A stretch of 64,000 bases of DNA from Enoplosus armatus (taxonomy: Eukaryota > Chordata > Actinopteri > Centrarchiformes > Enoplosidae): assembly GCF_043641665.1 (NCBI RefSeq), contig NC_092189.1, forward strand, positions 7,209,333 to 7,273,332, in the 5' to 3' direction. Shown one piece after another: positions 22,746-36,292 of this stretch. Made by a program: the position numbers and the translations under genes. The first letter of the stretch is position 1; each line of letters starts with the position of its first letter. The notes beneath the pieces were generated by a model. It was not told where the DNA came from, ran no database searches, and was given only the letters and a program-made list of their open reading frames with translations.

Positions 22746-25194
22746 AATTAAGTGTTTGCATTAAGACACATACAGCCTATCAGACACAAAAACATTGGGC
22801 TTTTGCTTGTTGATGCCCACATAAAGCACAGAGAAAACTAAGGAGAGAGAGCTGGTAACAGAGAGTGACGTAGCCGAGCTATAAATACAGTGCTCCAAAG
22901 GCCATATTGACATTTAGGTGCTGATTTATCTGAGAGTCTGGCTCTGGTTTATGAGGTCTTCACCACTGTTCAGGCAGATGTGACGTAATCGAAAAAACCT
23001 CCTTCTCTTGTATTGTGGGGTACTATCTAATTGGCACAAGTTGTTTCTTTTTTAGCTTCCACAATGAACCAGTCAGAGAGGGGTTGTCTGTGCGATAACT
23101 CCAACAATCATGATAATGACAGTCAGGAGAGCCATACAGTTGCAAAGGGGAGGAGTTATTGACAGCACCCCTGGTTCTGGAAGTAAAAGTCACATCGATT
23201 CTCTGCATAGACAATAGTAGGTGACTGATAGTTGGAGTGGACGGACATAAATAGCTCCAGGTCAAATCAGCAGTACAAAAGATGAGAAACCGCATCAGAA
23301 AATACATGGTTCCTTGATAAAACTCAAAGGTACAAGCCTTTGTACATTAAAACATACAGGAAGATGTAAACATGATTCCCAACGGGGCATTTAGTTAAGA
23401 CACATCGAGACACCAAGCTTAAAATTCTGTGATGTACATGGCCAACGATGGGTGAACTTGTGAAGACTCACAAGTTTCTACATTGAGAAACACTGAGGAT
23501 ATCATTATAAGATGAATTTGACATGGGACATAGGGAGAGAGATCTTGGTGAACAAACTGCTTTGCAGGTGTAAAACATTGCTAGTTATTTCTAGTCCGGG
23601 CTCACTGGGTGAGATGAGGTTACTAGTAAGGCTGGAGGACATATGGTTCCCTGAAAGAAACAAGACTAAGGGCCTTATTTAAACGATCTATAGCACATGG
23701 TCTCAATTCATCCTGAGGGAAACATGAACGTCTAAACCATGTCTGTAGTCCAAACAACCTTTCTTTTCTGGAGAGTTACAACTCTCAAATTCATAACACA
23801 GAAATCACAATATATTTCAGTAGTATAAAAATCACCCATCCTCTTTGTTATATGGCAGAAAACACTAAACATTAAACACTTCCTATTGGGAATTGAGATC
23901 AGATCGCGTAAAGCATTTCAACAATGGCTATATTTGCATTGTGATTTTGACATCTTGAGTTTCTTACTCACATTTCTGTGCAGCTGATAATGCAAACTGT
24001 AGCCATTGTCAGCAATACTCACGCTCTACCAAGGTCACAGAGTTCTTTACTGAGAGAAGTTTGCATCCTCTGCCTCCAGCCACAACTGCTGTGGCTCACA
24101 CAGTGCTTACTCTCTCCGGCTCGTCTTCATTATGCTGCCAAGAAGCATATGGCTATGTGCTGACATAGTAATTGTATACGTTTCCACCCCCATCTTTTAT
24201 ATTCACTCCCTGCTTTTTTTGTATGTGTTGACTTGTATGTACACACCATGAAGAGCATTCATGTTGCAGATAGATGGCTTTAGGAATGGTTGGATCGAAT
24301 CAAGACTAATGTGCATTGATTTTAATGAGCTTAATATTGACCTTTTGCTAATCAAAGGAAAGCTGGAACAAATGGTAATTCTGAATTCTCAGTGTAGATA
24401 GTATCCAGGGAAGAAAGGGTAATGAAAATCAAACGATCAAGGTTAACAGTGATAATAAGATGCATATAGAGAATGGGATGACTAATCTTTATGGTTAAAA
24501 CTGCATTTGGAAAATCTGCAAATAATAATGTTTTTTGCTCACTTGTTTTTTAAATGTATTTGACACTTGACGTCCATTCGTACAGTCTTCTCCTACTCTT
24601 TTGTGAAGGAATAAAAATATGGACATGTTGTGTTATATGTTGACATCAATGCGTTGAATAAGACTTTGTTACAGCTGATCCATCCAGAAGGTGGTGAATT
24701 ATTCACTGTTTTGTTGGCAGGAGGCCCAGGTGGGGATGAAAGGCCTGGCTTCCACCCCAGGAGGGCTGAGGGATGGGAGGGGAACAGCTCGCGGTGCCTG
24801 CCCTCCACCGCTCCAGGCACCGAGCTAGCTTAGCGTAGTTAGTGGTCTAACAGCAGTTTGTTCATTAACGGTCCCTTGCTGGGTGACAACATCCAGTCAG
24901 TGTCAATTAGACAGTAGCAGTTGAACAGGTGGGAGTGTGACTGCTGGGAGGAGAAAAATCATTAGAGTGGGCGCTTAATGCCAGGAAGTACAGCAGCAAC
25001 ATCTGAGGTTAGCGACTGATGTGATGGGCCGTGGTCACTGGTACAGGTACTGCCTTAGAATTTTGAGTAGTAAAGTCCACTCACAGGACTTTAAGCAAAA
25101 CTGGCAATAGGATTCATTGTGATAAAATTTCAAACCACAATGTTTTTTTTATCCTATCCTCTAACAATAGCAAAGACAATATAACATTAGGCAT
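22746..25194. other. Non-genic DNA
   Basis: No gene was recognised. At 23701-23731 a short match (TTCATCCTGAGGGAAACATG) resembles the middle of the GCTAACATG family but is too short to call. The GC-rich block at 24715-24835 is discussed separately. Confidence 0.5.
24786..24826. other. GC-rich hairpin
   Basis: The left arm (24786-24800) is AGCTCG-CG-GTGCCTG and the right arm (24814-24826) is CAGGCACCGAGCT. They pair over 13 bp with a 2-base bulge and a 13-base C-rich loop. No terminator, miRNA or known RNA family can be asserted. Confidence 0.6.
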
Positions 25195-25400
25195 TTTCGA
25201 ACCAAAATGTTTTGGGGAGTTCCCCCGAGAACTACATACCTTCAAGGGCTATTTTTCTGTTTGCATACGCACCGCCAATTGGAACACTGAAGTGACATAA
25301 GCCGGCCGTTAGTATAGCAACGTCACTCACAAGATTTTTTAAAGCCTGGACTTCACTGTCGGTCCATTTGAGTTTTGGTACACTGTCTTTTCCTGGCAGC
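25195..25400. mobile_element. Possible PIF/Harbinger-type nonautonomous element fragment
   Basis: Runs such as GGGGAGTTCCCCCGAGAACTA and GCATACGCACCGCCAATTGG resemble a recurrent fish repeat. No terminal inverted repeat or target duplication was identified, so the call is tentative. Confidence 0.25.
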
Positions 25401-27503
25401 TTTAGAGAAATAATATGTATGTAAGCAAAGAGTCAATACTCACAGCTGTTTCCTGCTAACGGCAGAGAGTAGCAAGTGCATCCAACAGTTTATCTGTTTA
25501 TTTATACCCTCCCCCTTATATATGGTCCCCTCCACATCTGTGTATGTGACTTCCTGTGACTCGTGAAGTGCGAGTAGGTAAAAAGGAAAGCTCTTTTGAA
25601 ATACTATAGCTGCCATACAAAGTGTGCATTGATCTAGAAATTATTCAGACAGAGAAGCGTTTTTGCTCCTCTTTTGAGTAAATTTTACCCCCTGTGGGCA
25701 TGAAAAGTGGCAGAGTTTGTTGTTTCCAGAGAACAGCACCTATGTTGTGTGCTTGGATTCAGTCAGTTATAATGGATTCTGAACATGACAAGTTTTCACA
25801 GTGGGGAAGAAAGTAATAAAACATCCACAGAAATATTCTGAGCCACTGCTGCCGCATAATCCATTTTTCCACTGTCCACCCGTATGCTCAGTATGTTACA
25901 ATCATAACATTGCCAAAATATGGCTAAATACTCTGCTTCTATGTCACTCTATTGGATTCCTAGAGGCGCTGAAGTTGAAATTGAGTCTGAATTTTGGTGA
26001 AAATGTGACTCTTTGGAACATATTGAGCATACAGATGGACAGCAGAAAAGTTGTCAGAAAGTGTTGCAGAAGTAGTTTGAGAAGTTTCTATGGACAGAAG
26101 TGACTGATTTAAAAAAATACTACTTACAGTGCAAACCTTGTTGTTTCTTCCCTTTTTTCTTCAGGACTCTGGTGCATAATCAGCAGTCCATTTATGTTTT
26201 AGTCCCATTTTTCTTTTTACTTTGTGTGTGACTAGGATCCTCTTCATAACTGTAGTATGAACGAGGACATAAAATACAAGCAATCTACGTCTTATTTTAA
26301 AAAATAATTTTGTGAAAATCTGAAAAAAATGAAAACGATGAGCCTTAACTGTAGGTCACCACATTAGAAAAGTTTAAATAACCTTTAGTAAAGTCTCAGT
26401 CTTTAATCATACACGAGGGTAAACTTACGTTACACGTACGCACACATCTGCCTTAACGCCCACAGAGAATCTAATCATCACCTGTCGAAACATGTAGTTT
26501 CCTCCTCCTTTGGGTAAGAGACACCCTCTCTAAATAAGAATGTCTCCATAATGAGATTTTCCTGATTGGTCTTCGACGTTGAGACTGACCTTGCTCAGCA
26601 CCTTACCCTCATTTAAACCACAAATCCATCTGCACGCTCAAAGAGGAAGATTTTCAATTAAATGTGTGATAGCTAAATTGGAATACTTATCTTGGTATTT
26701 TTCATTTTCCCCTTTGAGCTCAATTTCCATTATCTTTGTCTTGAGAACTGTCAACGCATCAAGATTTCAGCTCATGCGGCAAAACTTAAATACTCTCTTT
26801 AGAGAGGCGGCTAAGGTGAGGAAATTAAATGCTCAAAGCATCCTGCTGTAATCCCGAAAGTGTAGCATGAGTCAAATAAACTGCACCTTTCTGCCCTCGC
26901 AGAGGCTGTGTTTTTTGTCATTGAACCAGAAAAAAGGAACAAGTATGACATTTTCTACATTGTTAACAAGCAACGCTACATGTCATTGCCTTTGGCGAGA
27001 AATGTCCTTTGTGTCTACAGAAGGCAGTCCAAGGCCTACGTACTGTACATCAGCTCCTAATATAACCCTTAATTCAGAGCTAGACAGGGATAATGTTACT
27101 AATGTTTGCATAAAGATCAACATTTCAGTTACATAAAACAGGACTGTTTTATATTCATAATGTTATATAGCGGAAATGGAAATAATGTTTAAATTAAGTA
27201 GCACCTTTCCGATGCTCTAACTGTTATGTTTGTTTTTTTCCACTTTCCATCTGCAAATGCAATTTCTTCTTGTCGCACCACTGTGCATGGAGTCAACATA
27301 CAGTAGAGACAATATGTTTTGCACCTAAACTTCATCCATTTTCATTATTCAGTAGTGGATAAGAGATGGTTAACACCAGTGGGCCTCCTCATGGATGATC
27401 CCTCAATTTCCTTTATTCCCATCTCCACCTCTTCTCCTGATGCCCGCTGCCCTCCAGAGCATGTAAATCTCACCAGTAAATATTTCATCAGGGTTGTACA
27501 GAG
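25401..27503. other. Non-genic DNA
   Basis: No gene, repeat family or RNA was recognised. Plus-strand frames near 25801, 26579 and 26867 are AT-rich, lack domains and are not supported as genes. Confidence 0.55.
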
Positions 27504-27524
27504 CCCCCCCCCCCCCCCCCCCCC
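27504..27524. repeat. C21 homopolymer
   Basis: Twenty-one uninterrupted C. The overlapping frame encodes poly-Pro from this run. Confidence 0.95.
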
Positions 27525-29219
27525 TCCGCCAGTGAGGTTAATAGAATTCGGAGCGCGTCTTCGCCATCAGGATCAGTCTAATTAAATCAGGAGAGGGATG
27601 CTTGCGATAGATACCCGTATTTGCCCGCTAACCTCATGCCGTACTTTCCAAAGATACTGGAGGAAAAGACGAAGGTGCTGCCGTGATAATTGATGGGAGA
27701 GAGGATCCGAAGCTGCTCTCAAAATAGATTTAAGGCTGTCTAGTCCCTGGGCAGATCGTTAAATGAGAGTACCTTGACTAATGGCTTTAAGTAGTCATTT
27801 GGACAATAGCGTCTATTTTTTGTCAATATTTCCTAACCTATTGGATAGCTGCACTGAGGTCTAGATACACCTGATCATCCAAAAGTCACTCATAGCTTTA
27901 ATAGAGGCATTGTGAGAGAACATTGATTTGCATGTGACAGAGATTTAGGCAGTACGATAAAATGTTGCAACACTTTGTTTTAATTCTGCTTTTGGCTTTT
28001 GTCATATTCTATTATCAACTATTACATTGATCAAGAGAACAAGAAAGCATTTTGGAGAATTACATAGACAAATATGAGGTATGTATTGTTTTCCCTGCAA
28101 ACTCAGGGACTGTATGAAAATTATGAGCGTGGGGAGGGGTGGTCAGAAAAGGGGGACGGTATTGTATTTTTTTATTTTTGCTGAAGGGAGGGTAGTTTCA
28201 CTTTTTGGGGCCATTTGAATAAAAAAAGCTGCTTGGGCTACATTAGCCTCTACTAGTAACACACCCGAGTCTCCAGCCGAACTGTCTGCAGTTGAGTTGC
28301 ATTGTGGGTAACTCGGCACCAGGTTTGACAGGCAAGAAGAATGCATGGAACAAAAAAGACGACATCTCTGATTTTGCACTCTTTTTGTTTTTTAATCGTG
28401 AGTCCGACATGAGGTTCAGCCCAATCATTTTTGTGGAGCCCCTTAGGTATGGCAGAATCTAATATAGAAAACAAAAGACAGAAGTACTTTAAGTTTGATG
28501 AGGAATATCTGAGACCCCCAAAACTATCAAGGGGTTGGTCATCCATTATCAAGGCTACAAGAGTTTAGGAAAATGAGTAGAGTGAAAAAGTCTTGAGGGA
28601 GTAATCAAGCTGTTTTTTTTTAGCAGGAATAATCCAAGAGAGACAGTTTTAATTTCCAAAATGCCCCACAGCAGTCACCCAAAATTAATTGTTCCTTTTG
28701 CTACGGAGGGAGACCCCTTGAGACAGACAGTGGACCGTAGAAAAGAAATTGCGGGTAATTACACAAGTGTAGAGCACTTTTCTATGGAGTGGGAATCTCG
28801 GTGGCCATGGATTATGCGAGTTTAATGGAAGAGAGAGCTGACCTGAGGCTGAGCAGGAGAGAATTAGAGTGTTGACATACAGGACTGCTGAGGCAGAGAA
28901 GGCTCTCGCAAATCAGGAGTGGCAGCAGCCCAGGCAAATTAAGCATGTGTCTCACAATGACAAACCATTCATGGTTGGACGATGTGTGTTGTGAAGGTGT
29001 TGAAACTCTGTGATCATTACAAATGCACACAGTATTAAAGGCAGAGCATTAGGTTAGGAAAAACTTCAGTGTGCTCAATATGTAGATGAAAAAAAAAAGA
29101 AAATACAGGGCCTGTTAACACATTTCCTAAAGGTAGATGGTGAGATTCACAATAACAAGGTTCAGATGAAGCTGACCTGCAGTGCAACTATGAAAAGAGA
29201 TTTTGCAGGTGCCTTGCAG
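27525..29219. other. Non-genic DNA
   Basis: No gene was recognised. About 28130-28560, with GCATTGTGGGTAACT, has the texture of an old interspersed repeat but was not classified. Confidence 0.5.
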
Positions 29220-29705
29220 GTACTAAAAAAACGCAATTAGCCCACTATAGGAACTTTTCCAGGAACCCATGAACCATTTTAGGAATTCGGGATTGATACG
29301 TAGGTCAGCCTCAGTTCTTGGTGCCAAAAAAGTACAGACACACTGTAACCACAAACCAGAAACAATCAGAAAACACTGAAACACGGAACATCGCTACTTT
29401 AGAATCAGGCATCGGTCTCCCTTCCCACCTCTGCATCCATGAATTAGCCTACATCCATTCATACATTAAATAACACAGAACAACACATGACTCTGTTGTT
29501 GTTGTCTGTTGTTCACTGTGTGTGAAATTTGCATGTCATGTTGCTTTTTAATCCGGTATAGGACTAGTGTACCTAATCTTCACGGTTCTACAGATGTGGT
29601 GGAAACACAAACATGGATGCACAAATAGACTTTTAGCTCCTGAGTTTTGTTCCTGGGGCTCCATACAACCAGGAACTATTTGGTCAAAAAAGGGGTAAAT
29701 GTTTC
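29220..29705. mobile_element. Possible nonautonomous DNA transposon
   Basis: AGGAACTTTTCCAGGAACCC near 29248 is loosely inverted relative to TTTTGTTCCTGGGGCTCC near 29643 and CAGGAACTA near 29670. GGAACC-type ends are typical of some fish PIF/Harbinger-related elements. The arms are imperfect and the boundaries are guesses. Confidence 0.28.
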
Positions 29706-32601
29706 ATTTTAGAGGGTCAAAAAATGTTAACAAGTCAGTCTTTTAACTAGCCAGGGAGAAAAGCAAGGGTGTCTTCAGACATCCAGACGCCATCAACCAC
29801 TTACATGCAGGAGACCACAGTCACCATCACAGACCTGTTAGTAACTTTCACCTTAAACCCTGACCATCATCTTTCCCTAACTTTAACCAAGTGTTTCATT
29901 TTCCCAACTGTAGCCATACCCAAAGTGCCATTATCACAACAATTGCATGCACAGATATAAGAATTTTAAAAACACTGAAGTTGGACTTTAAAAAGAACAA
30001 AATACAAACAAAACATCCATAACCATTGAAAGTAATCTGAGGTTTTGAACTTTCTTAGGCTAATATCAGAACATGGTTGACAACACAGCAATCACATCAC
30101 AAGAGTTTTAAAAGTTTTCCCCAACAAAGAGAGTGAAGTCTTGATAAAATAGTCCAAATGAATCCTTGTTTGATTATTTCTCAATTTGTACGAGAATTGT
30201 TGGATTGATAAGAACTTCATGCAGCAGTCAAAGGAAGAAGATAACACACAGAGCAGCTAAGTAAGACATCATCATTCTGAGAAAAAACATTAATGATAAA
30301 TCATATCTGATTAGCAATCAGGGAGGCTTTAGAGTGACTTCAGGCTGTATTTATTTCATACACAGTCCTGCTGTTTCTCCTCACTATGCTGAAAAGAGTC
30401 CAGTGGAATACTGAACTAGTGCATAATAGTCATCTCCTCTTTCTCATATTGCTCCTGTAATAAAATTCCCTACATCATTGGAATAACAGATCACCGCCAT
30501 TTCACGTACGCACACACTCTACTCTATCCGATTTACTGTGCCAGTAGCTTCCACTGTCAGCCACAGTGGGACCATCAAGGGATGACTTTCTGTGTGTTTG
30601 TGTGTGTGCATGCATGCATGTTTATGCAGGCAGTTTAGAGTTGGCTGGGGACTCTATGCTTACTGCCTCTGAGTATTACTCTCTTTTTAGCCTCCTGGAG
30701 GCTAAAATGCACTATTGATTTGTTTAGCTAGTACTGTATATTTCTTCCCTCTTCTTATCTCCAGACGATGCCATGTGCCAGCCCATCAACACATGGAGCC
30801 GCACCTGGGAGCAGAAAAAACTCTCTCCGACCGTGACATGAAACATTGGTGAAAATTAAAAATCAGGGTGCAGTCTGATGAGCAGTTTTGTTCTTGGTGA
30901 ATTCTGGCAGCACAGAAAAGAGAGTGTTGTATAATCAGGTTTGTTCTCAAGAAATAACATGTCACATTCCCTCAGTCTCCAGTGAGCTACAGTCTTTCCT
31001 GCACAGGAGGAGATGGTGCTACAAGCTCACCTATCATGCCTTAGCTTGAGGCTTTCGGAGACTTTCTGTTGTCTTTTAGGAAATCCTCAAAGAGTACATG
31101 AATCCAGAGCTGTCACCGCAGCTAAATCAAACACACCCCATTAGACCCTGTCCCCCTGAGGTGATGTGATGTAAGGAAAAGGTCGAGCCTGTGTTAATAG
31201 CTTACAAATCTCTGTCTCGAAACTTTGAGTGAAACATAGTCGAGTAGTAGGTGTAACAGGGGTGTTCTATGGATTTTCTCTATGAGCTCTTTTTTATTTA
31301 ATCAGAGTAGTAGTGACACACCATTAATCCAATAAGAGCTCATTACTACCCTTATCTCCATTTGCATCTGCATTATACCAATTAGGGGAACAAAGCCATT
31401 CTGCCACATCCACACCACTACAAATGAATTAGGATCATCTGATTAAACTGAAGCGTGAGGAAACGTATACTATCAGGGTTCCAGTGAAATGAATTCCAAG
31501 CATTAGTAAAGCTATACCAGCTATGGAGGGCTAATCTTACAGTCGCTGTGGGAAAGATAGTGCTTCGCCATTATACAATCTAATAATAATAATTTGTTTT
31601 ATGTAATTCAAATTTACTAAATACTTTTTAAATCAGTAATATTACAGCAGTATATGTGTTTAAATATGCTGGGTTTTGTTTTGAAATCAGGTTGCACCTT
31701 TCCATGCAAATAAAGTCTCTAGAACAAAGTAATAGGAAACAGTACTTAACTTTCATACGTTTCCAATGAGTTACTTTTCACTTTAAGTACATTTTTATTC
31801 CAATATTTCGATCTCTACATTTTCAATAAATTAACAGTGCACTTTTCCTGTCAAGGTTTACTATGTACAGATGGCTGCATCTCCCAATTTTAAATGTCCC
31901 TCTATTTTTTAAAACTTTAATCAATCTTCAAAAATCCATTTAATAATGTTTATTTTATAGTCCAACTCTAGGTTGCACTGCAAGACGTCTCTGCTCTCAA
32001 CATTTCCACCCAGAGGAATGGAAAATGAAAGCTGAAATAAAAAAAGTTCTCATTCATTTCATAGTGTCTTCGCTTATTAGCATCAAGTTGAGGACTTCCT
32101 CTGTGGCTACAGCTCAAATTGACCTGATAGGATAATGTGAGGCGGGGAGTCGTCACAGAGCCTTCAAGGAGGCCTGTCTGAGGGTTGAGGAGGAGCGAAG
32201 AGGGTATCAGGTGGGTGAGAGCCCAGTGGAGGCAGCCACGAGTGTGGAGTGGCCCGCTGACCTTCATTAACGTGTCTGAGCGAGCCACGCTGAGCAGTGT
32301 GCAGTGTGATAGCGCCGGCTTGCCCCCACATAGGGAAGACGGTGACAAATTGCATCAAGGAAAGGAGATAAGGCTGCTTTTTAGAGCTGTTCGAATCAAA
32401 AGTGGGAAAATGGAGAAAGAGCGAGAAAGGAAGAAAGATTAAACACCAATACAGGAAAACACATACAAAGAAAAAGTGACAGTGACATGTCTACCATTTG
32501 CCCCCCTAGAAGGTGATGTAAATGGGTTGGTATCTACAAAAGACATAAAAGAGAAAAATAGCTTTCATACTCTGTACAGTCAAACATGGCAGTAAAAGGA
32601 G

Positions 32602-32603
<2 letters not shown>
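29706..32603. other. Non-genic DNA
   Basis: No gene was recognised. Complex, conserved-looking islands lie at 31320-31450 and 32220-32370. The minus-strand frame at 31968-32348 (126 codons) has no domain and overlaps competing frames on both strands. Confidence 0.5.

Positions 32604-32636
<33 letters not shown>
32604..32636. repeat. (GT)n microsatellite
   Basis: Sixteen uninterrupted GT units. Confidence 0.96.
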
Positions 32637-32641
<5 letters not shown>

Positions 32642-32918
32642 GAGTCTGAGTCTGTGTACTTCGACCCTGGAGACTCACCTGAAGCAATGAGGTGTAGGCA
32701 GCAATCAAACTTCATTAGATCCACAAGCAGTGAGCCCTGTGGCGGACCAAGCAGGCAACACAACAGAACTAAACCACAGACATGTGATTTTCTCCCAGTA
32801 TCACTTTACTGTTATCACAACAGTGGGACTTTATTTATTCAGGTCTTTGTGATAATTGAAATACAAACAAATTTCTAGAACATAAAACGTAATAGTATCA
32901 GGAAAGGGTTATGAGTCC

Positions 32919-33162
32919 ACAGCCATGCTAGCAGCTCTGTGAGGCTGTACTTTGGCCCAGCGATGCTTTGCGCAAAATGCTAACATCAGCATGCTAACAT
33001 GCTCACGATGACGATGCTTACATGCTGACGTTTAGCAGGTATAATGTTTACTATGTTCACCATATTAGTTTAGTGCGTTGGCATGCTAACATTTGGTAAT
33101 TGGACCGATCGACAGGCCGACATCACCATCCCTGGACCACAACGCTAGCGTAGCTTAAAAAA
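32919..33162 (+). mobile_element. GCTAACATG-family element, copy 3 (internally deleted)
   Basis: It starts CACAGCCATGCTAGCAGCTC, keeps the GCTAACATGCTCACGATG and GACGTTTAGCAGGTATAATG blocks, and jumps after GGTAATTGGACCGA directly to the family's 3' end. It finishes ACAACGCTAGCGTAGCTTA. The start (AGCCATGCTAGC) and the complement of the end (AGCTACGCTAGC) are inverted repeats. About 240 bp with both ends and a deleted middle is the form expected of a nonautonomous DNA element. Confidence 0.8.
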
Positions 33163-35827
33163 GAAGCTCAAGGGAATGGAGAAATAGTTAAGAGTGACAG
33201 GATTCAGGGTGTTAATGGAAGAAAGAATGTGTTTGGGAAAGTTAGAGAATAGCCAAAAGGATCCTCCATCCTCTAAATAATAAAGTACGCATCCCCAGCA
33301 GTCACATATACGTATAAATGTGTTTTACTGCTGAAATAGAAATGGTCTCATGTCACTGTCATTCCACTTTATTTCATTAATCAGTGTGCATATGTGCTTC
33401 AGTGCTTGTGATGTTTTATTTTAATATTTGTGGGGGTTTGTTGTTTTATATCTCTATCATTACAAAATGTATGAATTACATGCAAGATGGCAACATTAGC
33501 AGTGAATCACTGGACTGTAAATAACAGCAGCATCTGTGATGTCCTCCATATGTTACTGGGATTGCTTGAAAGCTTTAATTTGGGTTTACCGCATGCTGCC
33601 ATCGTCACAGTTAATGGAGCCATAAAATCTGTGTCTGGGTGGAGTTGAGTACATCAGTATAGCTATCTATCAAAAATGCTCAGTACCTCTCTTTATGCCA
33701 TTTAAGTGATCTCTGTAATGAAACAGAGAAAATAACCACCAAAACATGAAGACGAGACAAAGGTTGCCATTGTTCTCAGTTACTCTATAGTGCAGTCAGA
33801 GTTTTTGCTCCACAGCATCTAGTGGTAATTAGAGGAACTGCAGCTTTGTGGCTGACATGCATGAGGTCACATATGCAAGTATGCAAGAAAAGACCGAGGC
33901 GGTTACACTTGAAAAACAAATAGCTCCTTTGCATTTGAAACCACCCTTGGAAGTGATCTGAGCAACTGCATTTGTATGTGGGTAAACTAGATCTGATAAT
34001 TATCCAATCACACACTATCACATACATGTTAATGCCAGATGTGAATTTATGATGGAGTGATTTATACCTCTTTTCCCAACCTGCAGCTGACTCCATTGTA
34101 ACTCCACTGAAAATATCGAACTACGTGACATCAATTAAACTTCATGTGGCCAGTTATCTACAGGGATAACACTAAATATGTTGTGCTGATGATGGTCCTG
34201 TGATGAAATGTTGACTTTTTTGACACATATTTCCTCCTTTTGTCACCTTCTGCTGTGTTGTGAATGAAAGCAGTGACAGCAGGGACAAGCACATAAAGGG
34301 TTACGTCCATCTCACGAAAGATGCTTTCACGCGGAGCAAGCAAACCAATCACTAGACTCCACTGATGACATATTTGAATCCGTGACTTGTTTACGGCTGC
34401 CTTGCCAATGCTTTTGCGGATGATTTGTTGAATATACATTACGAGAACATTGGCACCGGAGCGGCAACAGCTCCACATCTTCCACCGGTCTTGCCCCCAT
34501 CTTCTTCTGCTTCTGTTGAGTTTTAGAAGAAGTTGGCATCCATAAGTGTTGCATTACCATCACCAGCTGGACAGGCATAAGACGGAAACGTTCCTGAATG
34601 TAGCTGCATGTGTGAAAATCACTCACAGTGCCTGAAAGGTTATCCCAGTAATTTACCGGGAACTATGTGAAAAAGAGACTAAAGAAACAGAGACTGTGTC
34701 AGTACGCCGACCAACACTAGCTATCTGATGGAGCTTTGCACACACCCTTGGCTTGCCCTCAGCCTCTCTGCCAGCTGACAGAACTCTGATCAGAGCCTTT
34801 GAGCAGAGAAACAAAGAGATGTCTTCCACCGATTATGGGTATAACAATTTTTCTTTTCACTCCCAATTCTCATATGACTAAGCTAGATTCCTTTGGGCAT
34901 TAGCTCTGACAAGGCAATCTCTTTTTATTATTCACAGGAAGCTAACTCGCTTGACTTTGAACAAGTCTCATGTGAAGCCTTTACTTTTTAATACACACCC
35001 TTGCAGTTGATGTGGCATTCTGACAAACAGCCCCATTTGGAAAACAATGCACACGCAGAGCAATACACTACATTTCACCTCCTCACTACCATTGATCTGT
35101 CAAAGCAGCCAACATACCATGCTAAGTATTTCTCTCCATTAAGAAATCATGAACCATCTGCCTGCTCAGCTGAAACTGTACATGATGTGAGGGATGCCTA
35201 TCATGTTATGCTTAATTAATGAAGCACTGTATGCTTGCCAAGGAATCACACCACTACAAACAGATAATATTATGCAAATGTTCCTCGTTTCTGTGAAATG
35301 GGGACTTCAGGACTTGCATGGACCGGCTCATATTTAAGCTGAAATGTTCAACCGCAGAGAGGAGATGATGTTCAAAAAGCAGAGAAGGTGTTATGTAGCG
35401 ATATTTCATGATAATAACTGTTTGATTGATTATACAGCAAGAGGATGACAGTGAATGACACAGCAATGCAGCACCAAAAAAATTGAGTAGAAATCTGGTA
35501 GGGACAGCTGCTTCTCCTCCAAGAAACCAGAAAAACTGTCCACAACGGAAACTAGTCAATCAAAAGTAGCACATTTGATCAGGCTTAGTGACTTCTATTA
35601 CTTGAACTTGAAACTATGGTTTATTACAACTTATTTTTGTAGCTCTGTCTATTGGTTATAGTACTTTGTACTCATCAAAGTAATTAATAAGATCTCAGAC
35701 CTGGTAGCTAATCTGGCAAAACAGTCTGTTTGTTTACAGCCTGTATGACTGTCTAAAGTGTGGTGGATGTTTATAATGGACAGTTTCAGTTGTAATTTTA
35801 CGTGCCTCTTCTAAATAAGTCTGACTA
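33163..35827. other. Non-genic DNA
   Basis: No gene was recognised. The complement of 34430-34590 (with GGTAATGCAACACTTATGGA and an AGAAGAAG run) has the texture of an old DNA-transposon repeat, but no ends were found. Confidence 0.5.
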
Positions 35828-35872
35828 ACCAGGGTATTTGTTTTCAACCTGTTTGATCGCCTGACCCCTTGT
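35828..35872 (+). mobile_element. hAT-type transposon terminus
   Basis: TTTTCAACCTGTTTGATCGC followed by CTGACCCC resembles the left end (GGTTTTCAACC...GTGACCCC) of hAT-class nonautonomous elements. No partner end was identified. Confidence 0.3.
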
Positions 35873-36077
35873 ATTTGTTGCTCCGTTGGACCAATTATTA
35901 CCAATGTTGCTGCATTTCGAGATCTGAGCCATTACTTTGGTGAGTACATAGTTTTGGTAATTGACAGAACCGATGGCCCGAGCTACAAAAAATAAGCCCC
36001 TGGCTGTGCTGTGAGACAAAAGTACAGCATGGGGTAATTCTCACTCGATAGAGACCTATGATTAACAGGACTAAATG

Positions 36078-36292
36078 TCTAGAGCCATTGCTGATGCTTT
36101 AAGCTCAATGCTAACACATCTTAGTTTAGTATGTCCGAGGCTAGCCAAAGAAACCTCTTTGGTCTCTGGGGACAGTGAATGTCTTTACAACATTCCATCT
36201 AATAGTTTGGGGGATATTTCAGTCCGTACTAAATGTTTGGATTAACAAATCGACACATCAGTCTCTACAGCAATGTGGCTAGCCTGGCTAAA
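36078..36292 (+). mobile_element. GCTAACATG-family element, copy 4 (internally deleted)
   Basis: AGAGCCATTGCTGATGCTTT, AATGCTAACA and CATCTTAGTTTAGTATGT match the family's 5' part. Then ATCTAATAGTTTGGGGGATA and TTTCAGTCCG match its 3' part, and it ends GCAATGTGGCTAGCCTGGCT. The middle is missing. The end is again inverted relative to the start. Confidence 0.65.

Noticed and set aside
23701..23731. Short match to the middle of the GCTAACATG family
   Set aside because: Only about 30 bp, with no neighbouring family blocks.
31968..32348. 126-codon minus-strand open frame
   Set aside because: Open frames overlap it on both strands and it has no recognisable motif. The length is expected by chance in 64 kb.
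32380..32402. GTTCGAATC, a tRNA B-box-like motif
   Set aside because: No A box at suitable spacing and no cloverleaf.
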